Of a stretch of 64,000 nucleotides of DNA, positions 8,644 through 17,785 are shown in pieces (positions within the stretch are counted from its first letter, which is position 1; each line of letters starts with the position of its first letter). The translations under genes were made by a program, and so were the position numbers. Origin of the DNA: Acidobacteriota bacterium (GTDB taxonomy: Bacteria > Acidobacteriota > Thermoanaerobaculia > Multivoradales > Multivoraceae); the NCBI GenBank assembly GCA_026707545.1, contig JAPOWR010000004.1:186001-250000 (forward strand), read 5' to 3'. The notes under the pieces are model-generated. The model saw only the letters and a list, made by a program, of their open reading frames with translations, did not search any database and had not been told where the DNA came from.

Positions 8644-10164
8644 ATGGCGACGACGACCCGATGCTCCAGGATCATGGCGGTGTTCGCGGCCGCGGCACTT
8701 GCCTGGGCCTGCGGCGCGCCCGAAGCCGACGCCCCTGCCGCGGACACGGGCTCCGGCCCGCCGAACATCGTCCTGATCCTCGCCGACGATCTCGGCTACG
8801 CCGACATCGGCATCTACGGCAGCGAGATCATCTCCACTCCGCATATCGACGCGCTGGCCGCGAGCGGCGTACTGTTCACCGACGGCTACGTCAGCCACCC
8901 GGTGTGTAGCCCGTCGCGGGCGGGCCTGATGACCGGGCGTTACCAGCAGCGCCACGGCTGGGAGTTCAACCCGGCCGGCCGCGATGTGAACGCCGGCATG
9001 AGCCTCGGCGAGTCGACCCTCGCCGACCGTCTGAAGGGGCTCGGGTACCGGACCGGCATGGTCGGCAAGTGGCATCTCGGCCACCAGGATCCCCACCACC
9101 CGATGAGCCGCGGCTTCGACGAGTACTTCGGTGTGCTCGAAGGCGGCAGCATCTTCATCGACTCCAGCCTGCCCGGCGTGGAGTACGGCTCGCGTCGCGG
9201 CGAAGAGGGGCCGACGGAGCGCCGGAACAAGGTCCTGCGCGGATTCGAGGAGGAGAAGGTCGAGCGTTATCTCACGGACGTCTTCACCGACGAGGCGGTC
9301 GAGTTCATCGAGCGCAGTGCGGCCGGGGACGAGCCGTTCTTCCTCTACCTCAGCCACACCACGCCGCACACCCCGCTGCAGGCGACGGCCGAGTACCTCG
9401 AGGGGTACCGCCACATCGAGGATCAGCGGACGCGGGTCTACGCGGCGATGGTCGCTTCGCTCGACGAGAGCGTGCGGCGGGTGGTCGAGACGCTGAAGGC
9501 TCAGGGCGTGTACGAGAACACGCTGATCGCCTTCGCCAGCGACAACGGCTGCGCCGGCTACATCGGCAACGCCTGCTCGAACGGTCCGCTGTTCGGTTTC
9601 AAGCGCTACCACCACGAGGGCGGCGTCCGGATCCCGTTCATCGTGAGCTGGCCGGCAGAGGTCGAAGGCGGGCAGGAGTTCAGCCATCCGGTGATCACGC
9701 TCGACTACGTAGCGACCTTCACCGCAGCCGCGGGCGAAGAGGCGGAAACGGAAGACAGCGTGAACCTGCTGCCGTACATGACGGGAGAAGCCGACGGCGT
9801 GCCCCACGAGTACCTCTACTGGCGGGCCGGCGCGAGCCTCGCGATCCGGGACGCGCAGTACAAGCTGATCAAGCTGAACCGGACGGACTTCCGGCCCGAC
9901 AACCTGCGCGGGGACGGCCGCCTGCAGCCGCCGGAAGACGGCTGGCCGACCGATTCGCCTCACGGCCAGCTCACCCTGCTCTACGACCTCGACGCGGACG
10001 TCGGCGAACTGAACAACCTGGCCGCTGAGCAGCCGGACGTCGTCGCGCGGCTGGAGGCCGAGCTCGATTCCTGGCGCGGCACGCTGCTCTCCGAGTCGAT
10101 CCTGCCGGGAGTGCGCTCGACGATCACCCAGATCGATGGAGAGTGGGTGCAGTTGGTATTCTGA
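8644..10164 (+). CDS. Secreted lipoprotein sulfatase (arylsulfatase family)
   Basis: 506 residues. The start MATTTRCSRIM plus a hydrophobic run ending in AWAC (Cys23) looks like a lipoprotein signal. Metal ligands are in NIVLILADDLGYADIG (Asp48, Asp49). The sulfatase signature C88-S-P-S-R is followed by AGLMTGR, so Cys88 is the expected formylglycine precursor; maturation by an anaerobic or FGE-type enzyme must be encoded elsewhere. Other family blocks are GKWHLGH, LSHTTPHTP and FASDNGC. It hydrolyses sulfate esters, probably of environmental or host glycans; the substrate is unknown. A good purine-rich RBS (GGAGGGAG) precedes the ATG. It is divergent from the TraB gene. Confidence 0.92.
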   Translation: MATTTRCSRIMAVFAAAALAWACGAPEADAPAADTGSGPPNIVLILADDLGYADIGIYGSEIISTPHIDALAASGVLFTDGYVSHPVCSPSRAGLMTGRYQQRHGWEFNPAGRDVNAGMSLGESTLADRLKGLGYRTGMVGKWHLGHQDPHHPMSRGFDEYFGVLEGGSIFIDSSLPGVEYGSRRGEEGPTERRNKVLRGFEEEKVERYLTDVFTDEAVEFIERSAAGDEPFFLYLSHTTPHTPLQATAEYLEGYRHIEDQRTRVYAAMVASLDESVRRVVETLKAQGVYENTLIAFASDNGCAGYIGNACSNGPLFGFKRYHHEGGVRIPFIVSWPAEVEGGQEFSHPVITLDYVATFTAAAGEEAETEDSVNLLPYMTGEADGVPHEYLYWRAGASLAIRDAQYKLIKLNRTDFRPDNLRGDGRLQPPEDGWPTDSPHGQLTLLYDLDADVGELNNLAAEQPDVVARLEAELDSWRGTLLSESILPGVRSTITQIDGEWVQLVF

Positions 10165-10179
10165 GCCGCCTACCAGGAG

Positions 10180-10222
10180 CTTGCGCCGCGGAACGCAGCG
10201 AAGCGAGTTCCGCAGGTGCAAG
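10180..10222 (+). terminator. Possible terminator hairpin after the sulfatase
   Basis: Positions 10180-10194 and 10207-10222 form an imperfect inverted repeat (CTTGC-CC-GCGGAAC arms) around a GC-rich loop, 16 bases after the sulfatase stop. No T tract follows, so it may be a transcript-end stabilising hairpin or a dispersed palindrome rather than a classic Rho-independent terminator. Confidence 0.4.
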
Positions 10223-10293
10223 ATCATGGTGAGGTGGGGGCTGGGGCCAAACATGGAGTCTGCGACAGGTTTGGCGGCGGGCGCGGCGAGCTG

Positions 10294-12030
10294 ATGAGCG
10301 GACACCCGAAGAACGCTGAGCGCGGCCTCTGGCCTCCGCGCCGCCGGGTGTTGGCCGCTGTGGCGGCGGCTCTCCTCGTGGCCGGCTACTCGGCCTGGAG
10401 AGTGGAGCGGCACGTCGGCCAGGCGCGGCTGGAGTTCCGGCTGGCGGAAGCGGCGACGGCGGCCGAGGAGTTCGCGAGCGTCGCCGAGCAGGCGCCGGAA
10501 CTTCTCGGTCTCGCCGCCCGGCAGGCTGCCGGCGAGGGCCGCTGGCGTGAGGTGGCGGCGCTGTACGAGGAGCACGCCGAGCATCTGCCGCCAGCCTTGC
10601 TGGCCGCGGCGGAGGTGGAGCTTGGGCTGAACCGCGCGGTCGACGAAGAGACGCCGCAGCCGGACGCCGAGGGAGAGGCGGCAACGGCGCCTCCCCCGGA
10701 GGAACCGCCGCCCGCGTCGGCATTCGAACGGCGCCTGCGGCGGGCGCAGGAGGTCGACGCCTCGGGTGTGCAGCAACTGCTCTTCGACCGGCGGGGCCGT
10801 CCGCTGGGATCGATCGGCGATGACCGTTCGCTGACGCTGGAGCCGGATCTGCCCGCGGGCCTGGTACCGATCGAGCTGGCGACCCACCTGCTGCCTCCGG
10901 CCCTGCAGCCGCCAGGCCTCGCCGCCGCCGGACCTGGGGCGATGAGCGGCGCCGCCGGCGCGCGGGCGCTGCGCCTGACGATCGACCGGGCCTGGAGCCG
11001 TGCGGCCGACGAGGCGCTGGGCCGGGAGGAGGGAGCGATCGCGATCGTGGAGTTGCCCTCCGGCGGCGTGCTGGCCGCGGTCAGCAACCGCAGCCGGAGC
11101 CGCCGCTGGCGGTCGAACGGCGACAGCATCCTCGATCCGCGGGAACCGGCGTCCATCTCCAAGCTGATCACGACGACCGCGACGATGCGGGCCGGCCTCG
11201 ACCCCGATCGGGAGATCGCCGACATGACCTGTCGCGGTTCCGTGCTGATGGACGGTGAGCGGCTCTACTGCGCCGCGATCGGCGGGCGGCTCAAGGGGCT
11301 CTCCGACGCGATGGCCAGTAGCTGCAACATGGCGTTCGCCAGGCTCGCGATGGACATCGGCGACCGGGCGCTGGTGGAGGAGTACGAACGCTACGGCTTC
11401 GTGATCGGCGGCAGAAGGGGCGAGCCGGTGCCGAGGAGCGCGATCGGCGTGGTGCACGAGTTCCGTCACCCGGGCAAGCGGCTCGGCGAGCTGTCCATCG
11501 GCCTCGAGGAGGCTTCGATCACCCCGCTGGGGGCGGCCCTTTTCGCAGCCACCCTCTCGGACGGCCGCCGGCACGAGCCGAGCTTCGTGCTCCAGGCGGA
11601 CGGACTTCTGGGCATCTCGCCGAGGAAGCCGGCCGGCGACGGGCCGCGCCAGGGCCGCGAGGTGCTCGACCCGTCCTGGCTGCCGATGCTGCACGAGTCG
11701 ATGCGCGCCGTCGTGTCGCCGGGCGGCACGGCGAACCGGGTGGCGCCGAAGCGCCTCCGCGTGGCGATGAAGACGGGTACGGCGCGCGATCCGGACAAGC
11801 CGTTCCACGTGAACTATGTCGGTTTCTTCCCGTCCGACGAGCGGCAGCCGCCCCGGTACGCCTTCGCGGTACGGGTGACCGGTCAACCGACGTCGGCGCG
11901 GGTTCGACGCGCGGGTTACGCGGTCACCTTCCGTCTCCTGCGGGCGCTCGACCGGCTGGTCGGCGACGAGATCGAGACGGCGTCCCGGATTCCGCCGCGG
12001 CTGACCGGGGCGACCGGGGCGAGCAAGTGA
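10294..12030 (+). CDS. Membrane-anchored penicillin-binding-protein transpeptidase-domain protein
   Basis: 578 residues from ATG 10294; an upstream ATG at 10216 is possible but would add an unlikely N-terminus. One membrane anchor (about 18-33) is followed by a helical, TPR-like region (about 40-115), an acidic proline-rich linker (about 118-142) and a transpeptidase domain. The three active-site motifs are intact: S287-I-S-K290, S343-C-N345 and K493-T-G. A SIGLEEASITPLGAALFAA block matches the region between them in class B PBPs. It lacks the usual long PBP dimerisation pedestal. It should act on peptidoglycan or bind beta-lactams in the periplasm. Its stop overlaps the GTG start of the multihaem cytochrome gene by 4 bases, an unusual partner. 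Confidence 0.85.
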   Translation: MSGHPKNAERGLWPPRRRVLAAVAAALLVAGYSAWRVERHVGQARLEFRLAEAATAAEEFASVAEQAPELLGLAARQAAGEGRWREVAALYEEHAEHLPPALLAAAEVELGLNRAVDEETPQPDAEGEAATAPPPEEPPPASAFERRLRRAQEVDASGVQQLLFDRRGRPLGSIGDDRSLTLEPDLPAGLVPIELATHLLPPALQPPGLAAAGPGAMSGAAGARALRLTIDRAWSRAADEALGREEGAIAIVELPSGGVLAAVSNRSRSRRWRSNGDSILDPREPASISKLITTTATMRAGLDPDREIADMTCRGSVLMDGERLYCAAIGGRLKGLSDAMASSCNMAFARLAMDIGDRALVEEYERYGFVIGGRRGEPVPRSAIGVVHEFRHPGKRLGELSIGLEEASITPLGAALFAATLSDGRRHEPSFVLQADGLLGISPRKPAGDGPRQGREVLDPSWLPMLHESMRAVVSPGGTANRVAPKRLRVAMKTGTARDPDKPFHVNYVGFFPSDERQPPRYAFAVRVTGQPTSARVRRAGYAVTFRLLRALDRLVGDEIETASRIPPRLTGATGASK

Positions 12031-14858
12031 CGACGGGCGCGGGCGGCGGGGAGCGGCCCGCTCGCCGGCGCTACCGGCCGGCGATCGGCCCCAGGCTGAA
12101 GCCGCTCCTCTGGGTGGTCTTCGGCCTGTTCGCGCTGCTGGCGGTGAACTCGTTCTATCTCTCTGGCGTTCGCGTCGCCGAGGCGGCGACCGGCGAGACG
12201 TACCAGAACTGGTTCTACATCTCGATGTTCCTCCTCCACCTGGCGGTGGGCGGCCTGTTCGTGGTCCCGGTCATCTGGTTCGGCCTCGCGCACATGCGCA
12301 ACGCCCGCAACCGCCCCAACCGGCGGGCGGTGAAGGTCGGCTACGCGCTGTTCGGGACGGCGCTCGTGCTCCTGTTCAGCGGCATCGTGCTCACCCGGAT
12401 CGAGGGCGTGATCACGGTGAACGACCCGACAGTGCGCGGCGTCGCCTACTGGCTCCACGTCCTGGCGCCGCTGGTTGCGGCCTGGCTGTTCGTGCTGCAC
12501 CGGCTCGCGGGCAAGCGGATCAACTGGCGGATCGGCGGGCGCGTCGCGGTCGCCGCCGTGGTTCTGGTCGGCGTGGCGCTGGTCCTGCAGTTCCAGGATC
12601 CGCGGGCCTGGAACGTGGAGGGCCCCGAGTCGGGAGAGCAGTACTTCTTCCCCTCCCTGGCTCGCACCGCGAGCGGCGGCTTCATTCCCGAGCGCGCGCT
12701 GATGAACGATGCCTACTGCGCGGATTGCCATGCCGACGTGCACGAGCGCTGGGGCTACAGCATGCACCGGCTCAGTTCCTTCAACAACCCCGCCTACAGT
12801 TTCTCGGTGCAGCAGACGCGGGAGAAGGCGTACGAGCGCTCGGGCGACGTGCAGGCGTCCCGGTTCTGCGCCGGCTGCCACGATCCCGTCGTCTTCTTCT
12901 CGGGCGCCTTCGACGATCCGGAGTTCGACGTTGACCAGCCGGCGGCCCACGCCGGCATCACCTGTACGTCGTGCCACGCGATCACCCACGTCAACAGCCC
13001 CCGCGGCAACGCCGACTACACGATCGAGGAGCCCCAGCACTACCCGTTCGCCTTCTCGGACTCCCCGTTCCTCAAGTTCGTCAACCATCAGCTGGTCAAG
13101 GCCAAGCCGGAGTTGCACAAGCGGACCTTTCTCAAGCCCCTGCACACGACGTCCGAGTTCTGCGGCACCTGCCACAAGGTCCACCTGCCGGAGGAGCTGA
13201 ACCATTACAAGTTCCTGCGAGGGCAGAACCACTACGACTCGCACCTGCTCTCCGGCGTCTCCGGACACGGCGTGGCGAGCTTCTACTACCCGCCGAAGGC
13301 CGAACCGAACTGCAACGGCTGCCACATGGAGCTGCTGCCGTCGGAAGACTTCGGTTCCCGGCGCTACCCCGAGAGCGAGCAGCCGAACCTCACGCAGGTC
13401 CACGACCACCTGTTCCCCTCGGCCAACACCGGCATTCCGCATCTGCTCGACTTTCCGGACTGGGTGATCGAGGCGCACCGGGAGTTCAACGAGGGCGTCG
13501 TCGATGTCGACATCTTCGGCGTCAAGCCGGGCGGCGGGATCGAGGACGAGCTGATCGCTCCGATCCGGCCCGAGATCCCGGCACTCGAGCCCGGCGAGGA
13601 CTACCTGTTGGAGATCGTCGTGCGCACGCTCGCCCTGGGCCACCATCTGACCCAGGGGACGGCGGACTCGAACCAGCTCTGGTTGGACGTCGCCGTGCGC
13701 GACGGCGCGGGCCGGCTGCTGGGCCGTAGCGGCGGTTTGGGCGAGGGCAACCGGGTGGACCCCTGGTCGCACTTCATCAACGTCTACATGCTCGACCGCG
13801 ACGGCGCGCGAATCGACCGCCGCAACGCCGAGGACATCTTCGTGCCCCTCTACGATCACCAGATTCCGCCGGGGGCCGGCGACGTGATCCACTACCGGCT
13901 GGCGGTGCCGCGGGCGGGAGCCGCCACGAGCCTGACGGTCGAGGCGACGCTCCGCTACCGCAAGTTCGACACGAAGTACCTGCGGTACATCTACGACGAG
14001 GAGACGGTGAACGAACTGCCGATCCTCGACCTGGCCCGGGACACGGTCACCTTCCCGGTCGGCCGCGAGGAGGCATCCGAATCGCGCATCCGGCAGCCCG
14101 GGAAACCCGAGTGGCAGCGTTGGAACGACTACGGCATCGGTCTGCTGCGCAAGGGCGGCACCGGCCGCGGCGAGTTGCGGCAGGCGATCGAGGCCTTCAC
14201 CCACGTGGAGGAGCTGGGCCGGCCCGATGGGCCCCTCAACCTCGCCCGCGTCTACCTTGCCCAGGGCACGGTCGCCGACGACGCGATCGCCGCGCTCGAA
14301 CGGGCCGCCACCTTCGAGCCGCCGGCCCCGGCGTGGTCGGTGGCCTGGTTCAGCGGGCTGGTCAACTTCCAGAACGGCGCCGTGGACGAGGCGATCGCAA
14401 ACTTCCGCTCGATCCTGGAGGCGGACAGCGAGGAGATGCGGCGGCGGGGCTTCGACTTCAGCCGCGACGTGCGGCTCCAGAACCAGCTCGGCCTCGCCCT
14501 CTTCGAGCGGGCGAAGCGGGAGCGGGGCCCGGCCCGGGCCGATACGCGCGCCGAGCGCCTGCACGAGGCGCGGGAATCGTTCGAGCGCGGACTGGCCATC
14601 GACCCGGAGAACGTGACCGCCCACTACAACCTGGGTCTGATCTACTCCCAGCTCGGTGACCGCGAGGCGTCCGACCGGCACCAGGCGCTCCATGCGAAGT
14701 ACAAGCCGGACGACAACGCCCGCGATCGGGCGATCGCGGTCGCGCGCCGCGCCGACCCGGCCGCCGATCATGCGGCGGAAGCGATCGTGATCTACGACCT
14801 GCATCGGCCTGAGCGCTTTGAGGGCGACCGCGCGGGTGTCGCCGAGGGCGGCGGTTGA
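12027..14858 (+). CDS. Polytopic membrane pentahaem cytochrome c with C-terminal TPRs
   Basis: 943 residues from a GTG that overlaps the previous stop (GTGA). Five membrane spans occupy about 27-190. The periplasmic part carries five CxxCH haem sites: C231-H235 (CADCH), C281-H285 (CAGCH), C313-H317 (CTSCH), C379-H383 (CGTCH) and C429-H433 (CNGCH). The spacing recalls cytochrome c554-like multihaem domains. Residues about 520-680 are a beta-rich domain, and about 700-920 are TPR repeats (AIEAFTHVEELG, AITAL-type helices, NVTAHYNLGLIYSQLGD). The N-terminal spans could exchange electrons with the quinone pool. The electron donor and acceptor are unknown. The next gene starts with TTG overlapping this stop. 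Confidence 0.88.
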   Translation: MTTGAGGGERPARRRYRPAIGPRLKPLLWVVFGLFALLAVNSFYLSGVRVAEAATGETYQNWFYISMFLLHLAVGGLFVVPVIWFGLAHMRNARNRPNRRAVKVGYALFGTALVLLFSGIVLTRIEGVITVNDPTVRGVAYWLHVLAPLVAAWLFVLHRLAGKRINWRIGGRVAVAAVVLVGVALVLQFQDPRAWNVEGPESGEQYFFPSLARTASGGFIPERALMNDAYCADCHADVHERWGYSMHRLSSFNNPAYSFSVQQTREKAYERSGDVQASRFCAGCHDPVVFFSGAFDDPEFDVDQPAAHAGITCTSCHAITHVNSPRGNADYTIEEPQHYPFAFSDSPFLKFVNHQLVKAKPELHKRTFLKPLHTTSEFCGTCHKVHLPEELNHYKFLRGQNHYDSHLLSGVSGHGVASFYYPPKAEPNCNGCHMELLPSEDFGSRRYPESEQPNLTQVHDHLFPSANTGIPHLLDFPDWVIEAHREFNEGVVDVDIFGVKPGGGIEDELIAPIRPEIPALEPGEDYLLEIVVRTLALGHHLTQGTADSNQLWLDVAVRDGAGRLLGRSGGLGEGNRVDPWSHFINVYMLDRDGARIDRRNAEDIFVPLYDHQIPPGAGDVIHYRLAVPRAGAATSLTVEATLRYRKFDTKYLRYIYDEETVNELPILDLARDTVTFPVGREEASESRIRQPGKPEWQRWNDYGIGLLRKGGTGRGELRQAIEAFTHVEELGRPDGPLNLARVYLAQGTVADDAIAALERAATFEPPAPAWSVAWFSGLVNFQNGAVDEAIANFRSILEADSEEMRRRGFDFSRDVRLQNQLGLALFERAKRERGPARADTRAERLHEARESFERGLAIDPENVTAHYNLGLIYSQLGDREASDRHQALHAKYKPDDNARDRAIAVARRADPAADHAAEAIVIYDLHRPERFEGDRAGVAEGGG

Positions 14859-16735
14859 AGCCGGATCCGCCGGGCGGCGAGCCCCCGGAAGACGAACTCG
14901 TAGCCGAGGACGACGCGGTCATCGGCCGGGCGTTCGCTCGCTCGCTCAAGGTGCTGGCCGCGCTGGCCGCTGCCGCCCTGATCGTCGTCGCGCTCCGCTA
15001 CGTGTTCAGGGCGGCGCCCGAGGAGGCTCGGGAGATCCCGGTTGCCGCGCCGCGCGCGTTGGCGACGCCGCCGGAGGTGCCCGCCGTCGCCTTCACGGAC
15101 GTCACGGCGGCAGCGGGCATCGACTTCGTCCACGTCAACGGCGCCGAGGGCGAGGCCCTGCTGCCGGAGACGATGGGCGCGGGCGCGGCCTTCTTCGACT
15201 TCGACCGGGACGGCGACCAGGACCTGCTGCTGGTCAACTCGACCACCTGGGACGCCCAGGCGGACGCCGGCCCGACGATGGCGCTCTACGAGAACGACGG
15301 CGCCGGCCGCTTCGCCGACCGCACCGCCGCAGTCGGCCTGGCGACGAGCTTCTACGGCACCGGCGTCGCGGTCGGCGACGTGGACAACGACGGCTGGGCC
15401 GACCTGTTCGTCTCCGCGGTGGGGCCGAACCGCCTGTTCCGGAACGTGGAAGGGGGCCGCTTCGAGGACGTGACCGCTTCCGCGGGGGTGGCGGGCGCGG
15501 ATACCGAGTGGAGCAGCAGCAGCGCCCTCTTCGACGCGGACGGAGACGGCGACCTGGACCTGCTGGTCGGCAACTACGTCCGCTGGTCGCGCGAGATCGA
15601 CATCGAGGTCGGCTATCAGTTGACCGGCGTCGGGCGAGCCTACGGACCGCCGCTCAACTACGGCGGCACGACGATGGACTTCTACCGCAACGACGGCTCG
15701 GGCTCCTTCACCGATGTTTCGGAGGATGCCGGGATGCACATCCTGAACCCGGCCACCGACACGCCCGTGGCCAAGACCCTTGGCCTGGCGCCGGTGGACG
15801 TCGAGGGCGACGGTGACATCGACGTGCTGGTCGCCAACGACACGGTGAGGAACTTCCTGCTCGTGAACGACGGCAGCGGCGTCTTCGCCGAGGAGGGGGG
15901 CAGCTACGGCCTCGCCTACAGCCGCGAGGGCGCGGCGACCGGGGCGATGGGCGCCGACGCCGCCGACTTCCGCAACGACGGCGAGCTCGGCTTCGCGATC
16001 GCGAACTTTGCCAACGAGATGACCTCCCTCTACGTTTCCCAGGGCGACCCCACGCTGTGGAGCGACGAAGCGATCACCGCCGGCATCGGCGCGCCGAGCC
16101 GCCGCGTGCTGAGCTTCGGGCTGTTCTTCTTCGACTACGACCTGGACGGGCGCCTCGACCTGCTCCAGGTCAACGGCCACCTCGAGGACGACATCGAGAT
16201 CGTCGAGCCGAGCCAGCAGTACCGCCAGGCGCCGCAGTTGTTCTGGAACGCCGGTCCGGACGCGGCGGCGACCTTTGTGCCGGTTGAGCCGGCGGCGGGC
16301 GATGGCCTGACTCGAGAGCTCGTCGGCCGCGGGTCGAGCTACGCCGACATCGACGGCGACGGCGACGTCGATGTTCTGCTGCTGCAAACGGGTGATCGGC
16401 CGCTGCTGCTGCGCAACGACCAGGAGACCGGCCACCGCTGGCTGCGGTTCCTGCTCCGCGGCGACGGCGAGCGCGTGAACCGGGACGCGATCGGCGCCTG
16501 GGTCGAGGTCCAGCAGCGGACCGCGACCGGACCGGTGCTCCAGCGGCGCCGCGTCATGCCGACCCGCAGCTATCAGAGCCAGGTCGAGCCGGTCGTAACG
16601 ATCGGCCTGGGTGCGTCCGGGTCGGTCGACGAACTGGAGCGGGTCGAAGTGCTCTGGCCCGACGGCACCCGGCAGGCGGTCGAGGTCGCCGGACTCGACC
16701 GGGTGGTCGAGGTGGAGTATGCGTCTTCAGACTGA
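14855..16735 (+). CDS. Membrane-anchored CRTAC1-family FG-GAP/ASPIC-UnbV protein
   Basis: 626 residues from a TTG that shares TTGA with the previous stop. A membrane anchor lies at about 28-50. The periplasmic part is a beta-propeller of FG-GAP/VCBS repeats with calcium-binding DxDxDGxxD loops (FFDFDRDGDQDLLLVN, DVDNDGWADLF, DADGDGDLDLLVGNY, DIDGDGDVDVLLL). The C-terminus is an ASPIC/UnbV domain ending with VEVLWPDGTRQAVEV. These proteins are common next to TPR and multihaem proteins in Acidobacteriota and Planctomycetes; their role is not established. The tight overlap with the cytochrome gene suggests one complex or equal synthesis. Confidence 0.88.
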   Translation: MKPDPPGGEPPEDELVAEDDAVIGRAFARSLKVLAALAAAALIVVALRYVFRAAPEEAREIPVAAPRALATPPEVPAVAFTDVTAAAGIDFVHVNGAEGEALLPETMGAGAAFFDFDRDGDQDLLLVNSTTWDAQADAGPTMALYENDGAGRFADRTAAVGLATSFYGTGVAVGDVDNDGWADLFVSAVGPNRLFRNVEGGRFEDVTASAGVAGADTEWSSSSALFDADGDGDLDLLVGNYVRWSREIDIEVGYQLTGVGRAYGPPLNYGGTTMDFYRNDGSGSFTDVSEDAGMHILNPATDTPVAKTLGLAPVDVEGDGDIDVLVANDTVRNFLLVNDGSGVFAEEGGSYGLAYSREGAATGAMGADAADFRNDGELGFAIANFANEMTSLYVSQGDPTLWSDEAITAGIGAPSRRVLSFGLFFFDYDLDGRLDLLQVNGHLEDDIEIVEPSQQYRQAPQLFWNAGPDAAATFVPVEPAAGDGLTRELVGRGSSYADIDGDGDVDVLLLQTGDRPLLLRNDQETGHRWLRFLLRGDGERVNRDAIGAWVEVQQRTATGPVLQRRRVMPTRSYQSQVEPVVTIGLGASGSVDELERVEVLWPDGTRQAVEVAGLDRVVEVEYASSD

Positions 16736-16864
16736 GACCAGGCTTCGGCGAGGGCCAGCGGACGGTCGCGCCACCGTACGCGATAAGGTGTTGGTTTAGT
16801 CCCGCGGCCTGCTACGGTGTTGAGCAGGGCTGCTGTGGCCTAGAAAAATCACGGGAGGATTGTT

Positions 16865-17785
16865 ATGCGCAAGAGGCGCCCCTTCTGCTTGGTTGGCTGT
16901 CTGGTCTTTCTGTTCGTATCCGCGTTGCCGGCGCTCGGCCAGGACGAGGTGGAGGTCCTGACGAACGCGGATGTCGTTCGATTGACAGAGAGCGGACTTC
17001 CGGCATCGGTCATCGTCGCCAAGATCGAGACCTCCTGGACGGACTTCGACACCTCGGTCGATGCCTTGGTGGCGCTCTCCGAGGCCAAGGTGGATCCGGC
17101 GGTGCTGGAGGCGATGACGAACGCCGGTGCTGAGCCGGCGCCCGCCGCCAGCGATGCGGCGGCCCTCGACGTGGCGACCGGGACGCGCGCCTCCCAGGTC
17201 GCCAATGTCGCCTCGAACTTCGAGGGAACCCCCTGCGAGAGTCCTGGGATCTTCCTCACCGAGGGAGGTTCGCTGGTTGACCTGGAACTGACTCAGACGT
17301 CCTCTACCAAGACCGGCAGCGGAGTTCTCTCGGGCCTGACCTACGGCATCAAGTCGACCAAGGCGAAGGCGATGATCAGCGGCGCTCGTTCGCAGGTCCG
17401 CACGAGCCAGCGGCAGCCGACCTTCTACTTCTGCTTCGAGGAGGCGCAGGCGGGCCTGTCCTACCAGACGGCGGGCGCCGTGAACCCGTCCGAGTTCCCG
17501 CTGATTGCCCTCGACGTGCTGAAGAAGAAGAACCAGCGCTCCCTGGTCACCGGCAAGGTAAACCTCTGGACCGGTGCCTCGGGGGGTTCGCCGCCGAAGC
17601 AGTTGCGCCAGGTGGAGTACAGGAAGGTCGTTCCCGGTGTGTACGAAGTGACCTCGCAACAACTGAAGCCGGGCGAGTACGCCTTCTACTACGGCGGCCA
17701 GGCAACAGCGGTCGTCGGCTTCTTCGGCCCTGCCATCAGCGGCGCCTCGGTCTCAGGAAAGGTCTTCGCCTTCGGCGTCGACTGA
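16865..17785 (+). CDS. Secreted protein of unknown function
   Basis: 306 residues with a clear signal peptide (MRKRRPFCLVGCLVF... ending ALGQ). Residues 30-80 are helical: LTNADVVRLTESGLPASVI, then LVALSEAKVDPAVLEAM. This pattern I recall from uncharacterised secreted proteins of Acidobacteria-like genomes, in which an N-terminal helical repeat precedes a beta-rich domain. The remainder (about 120-306) is predicted beta-rich with a few cysteines and no catalytic motif I recognise. A strong RBS (GGGAGGA) precedes the ATG. The TGA overlaps the ATG of the following amidohydrolase by one base, implying translational coupling with it. I do not assign a function. Confidence 0.75.
   Translation: MRKRRPFCLVGCLVFLFVSALPALGQDEVEVLTNADVVRLTESGLPASVIVAKIETSWTDFDTSVDALVALSEAKVDPAVLEAMTNAGAEPAPAASDAAALDVATGTRASQVANVASNFEGTPCESPGIFLTEGGSLVDLELTQTSSTKTGSGVLSGLTYGIKSTKAKAMISGARSQVRTSQRQPTFYFCFEEAQAGLSYQTAGAVNPSEFPLIALDVLKKKNQRSLVTGKVNLWTGASGGSPPKQLRQVEYRKVVPGVYEVTSQQLKPGEYAFYYGGQATAVVGFFGPAISGASVSGKVFAFGVD

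Noticed and set aside
7351..11886. A 1511-codon open frame on the minus strand
   Set aside because: Only the 398 codons from 8547 down to 7351 encode TraB. The rest is antisense to the sulfatase and transpeptidase genes and is low-complexity, arginine-rich sequence produced by high-GC codon bias.
11916..14804. A 962-codon minus-strand open frame
   Set aside because: Antisense shadow of the pentahaem cytochrome; no motif and composition typical of third-position GC bias.
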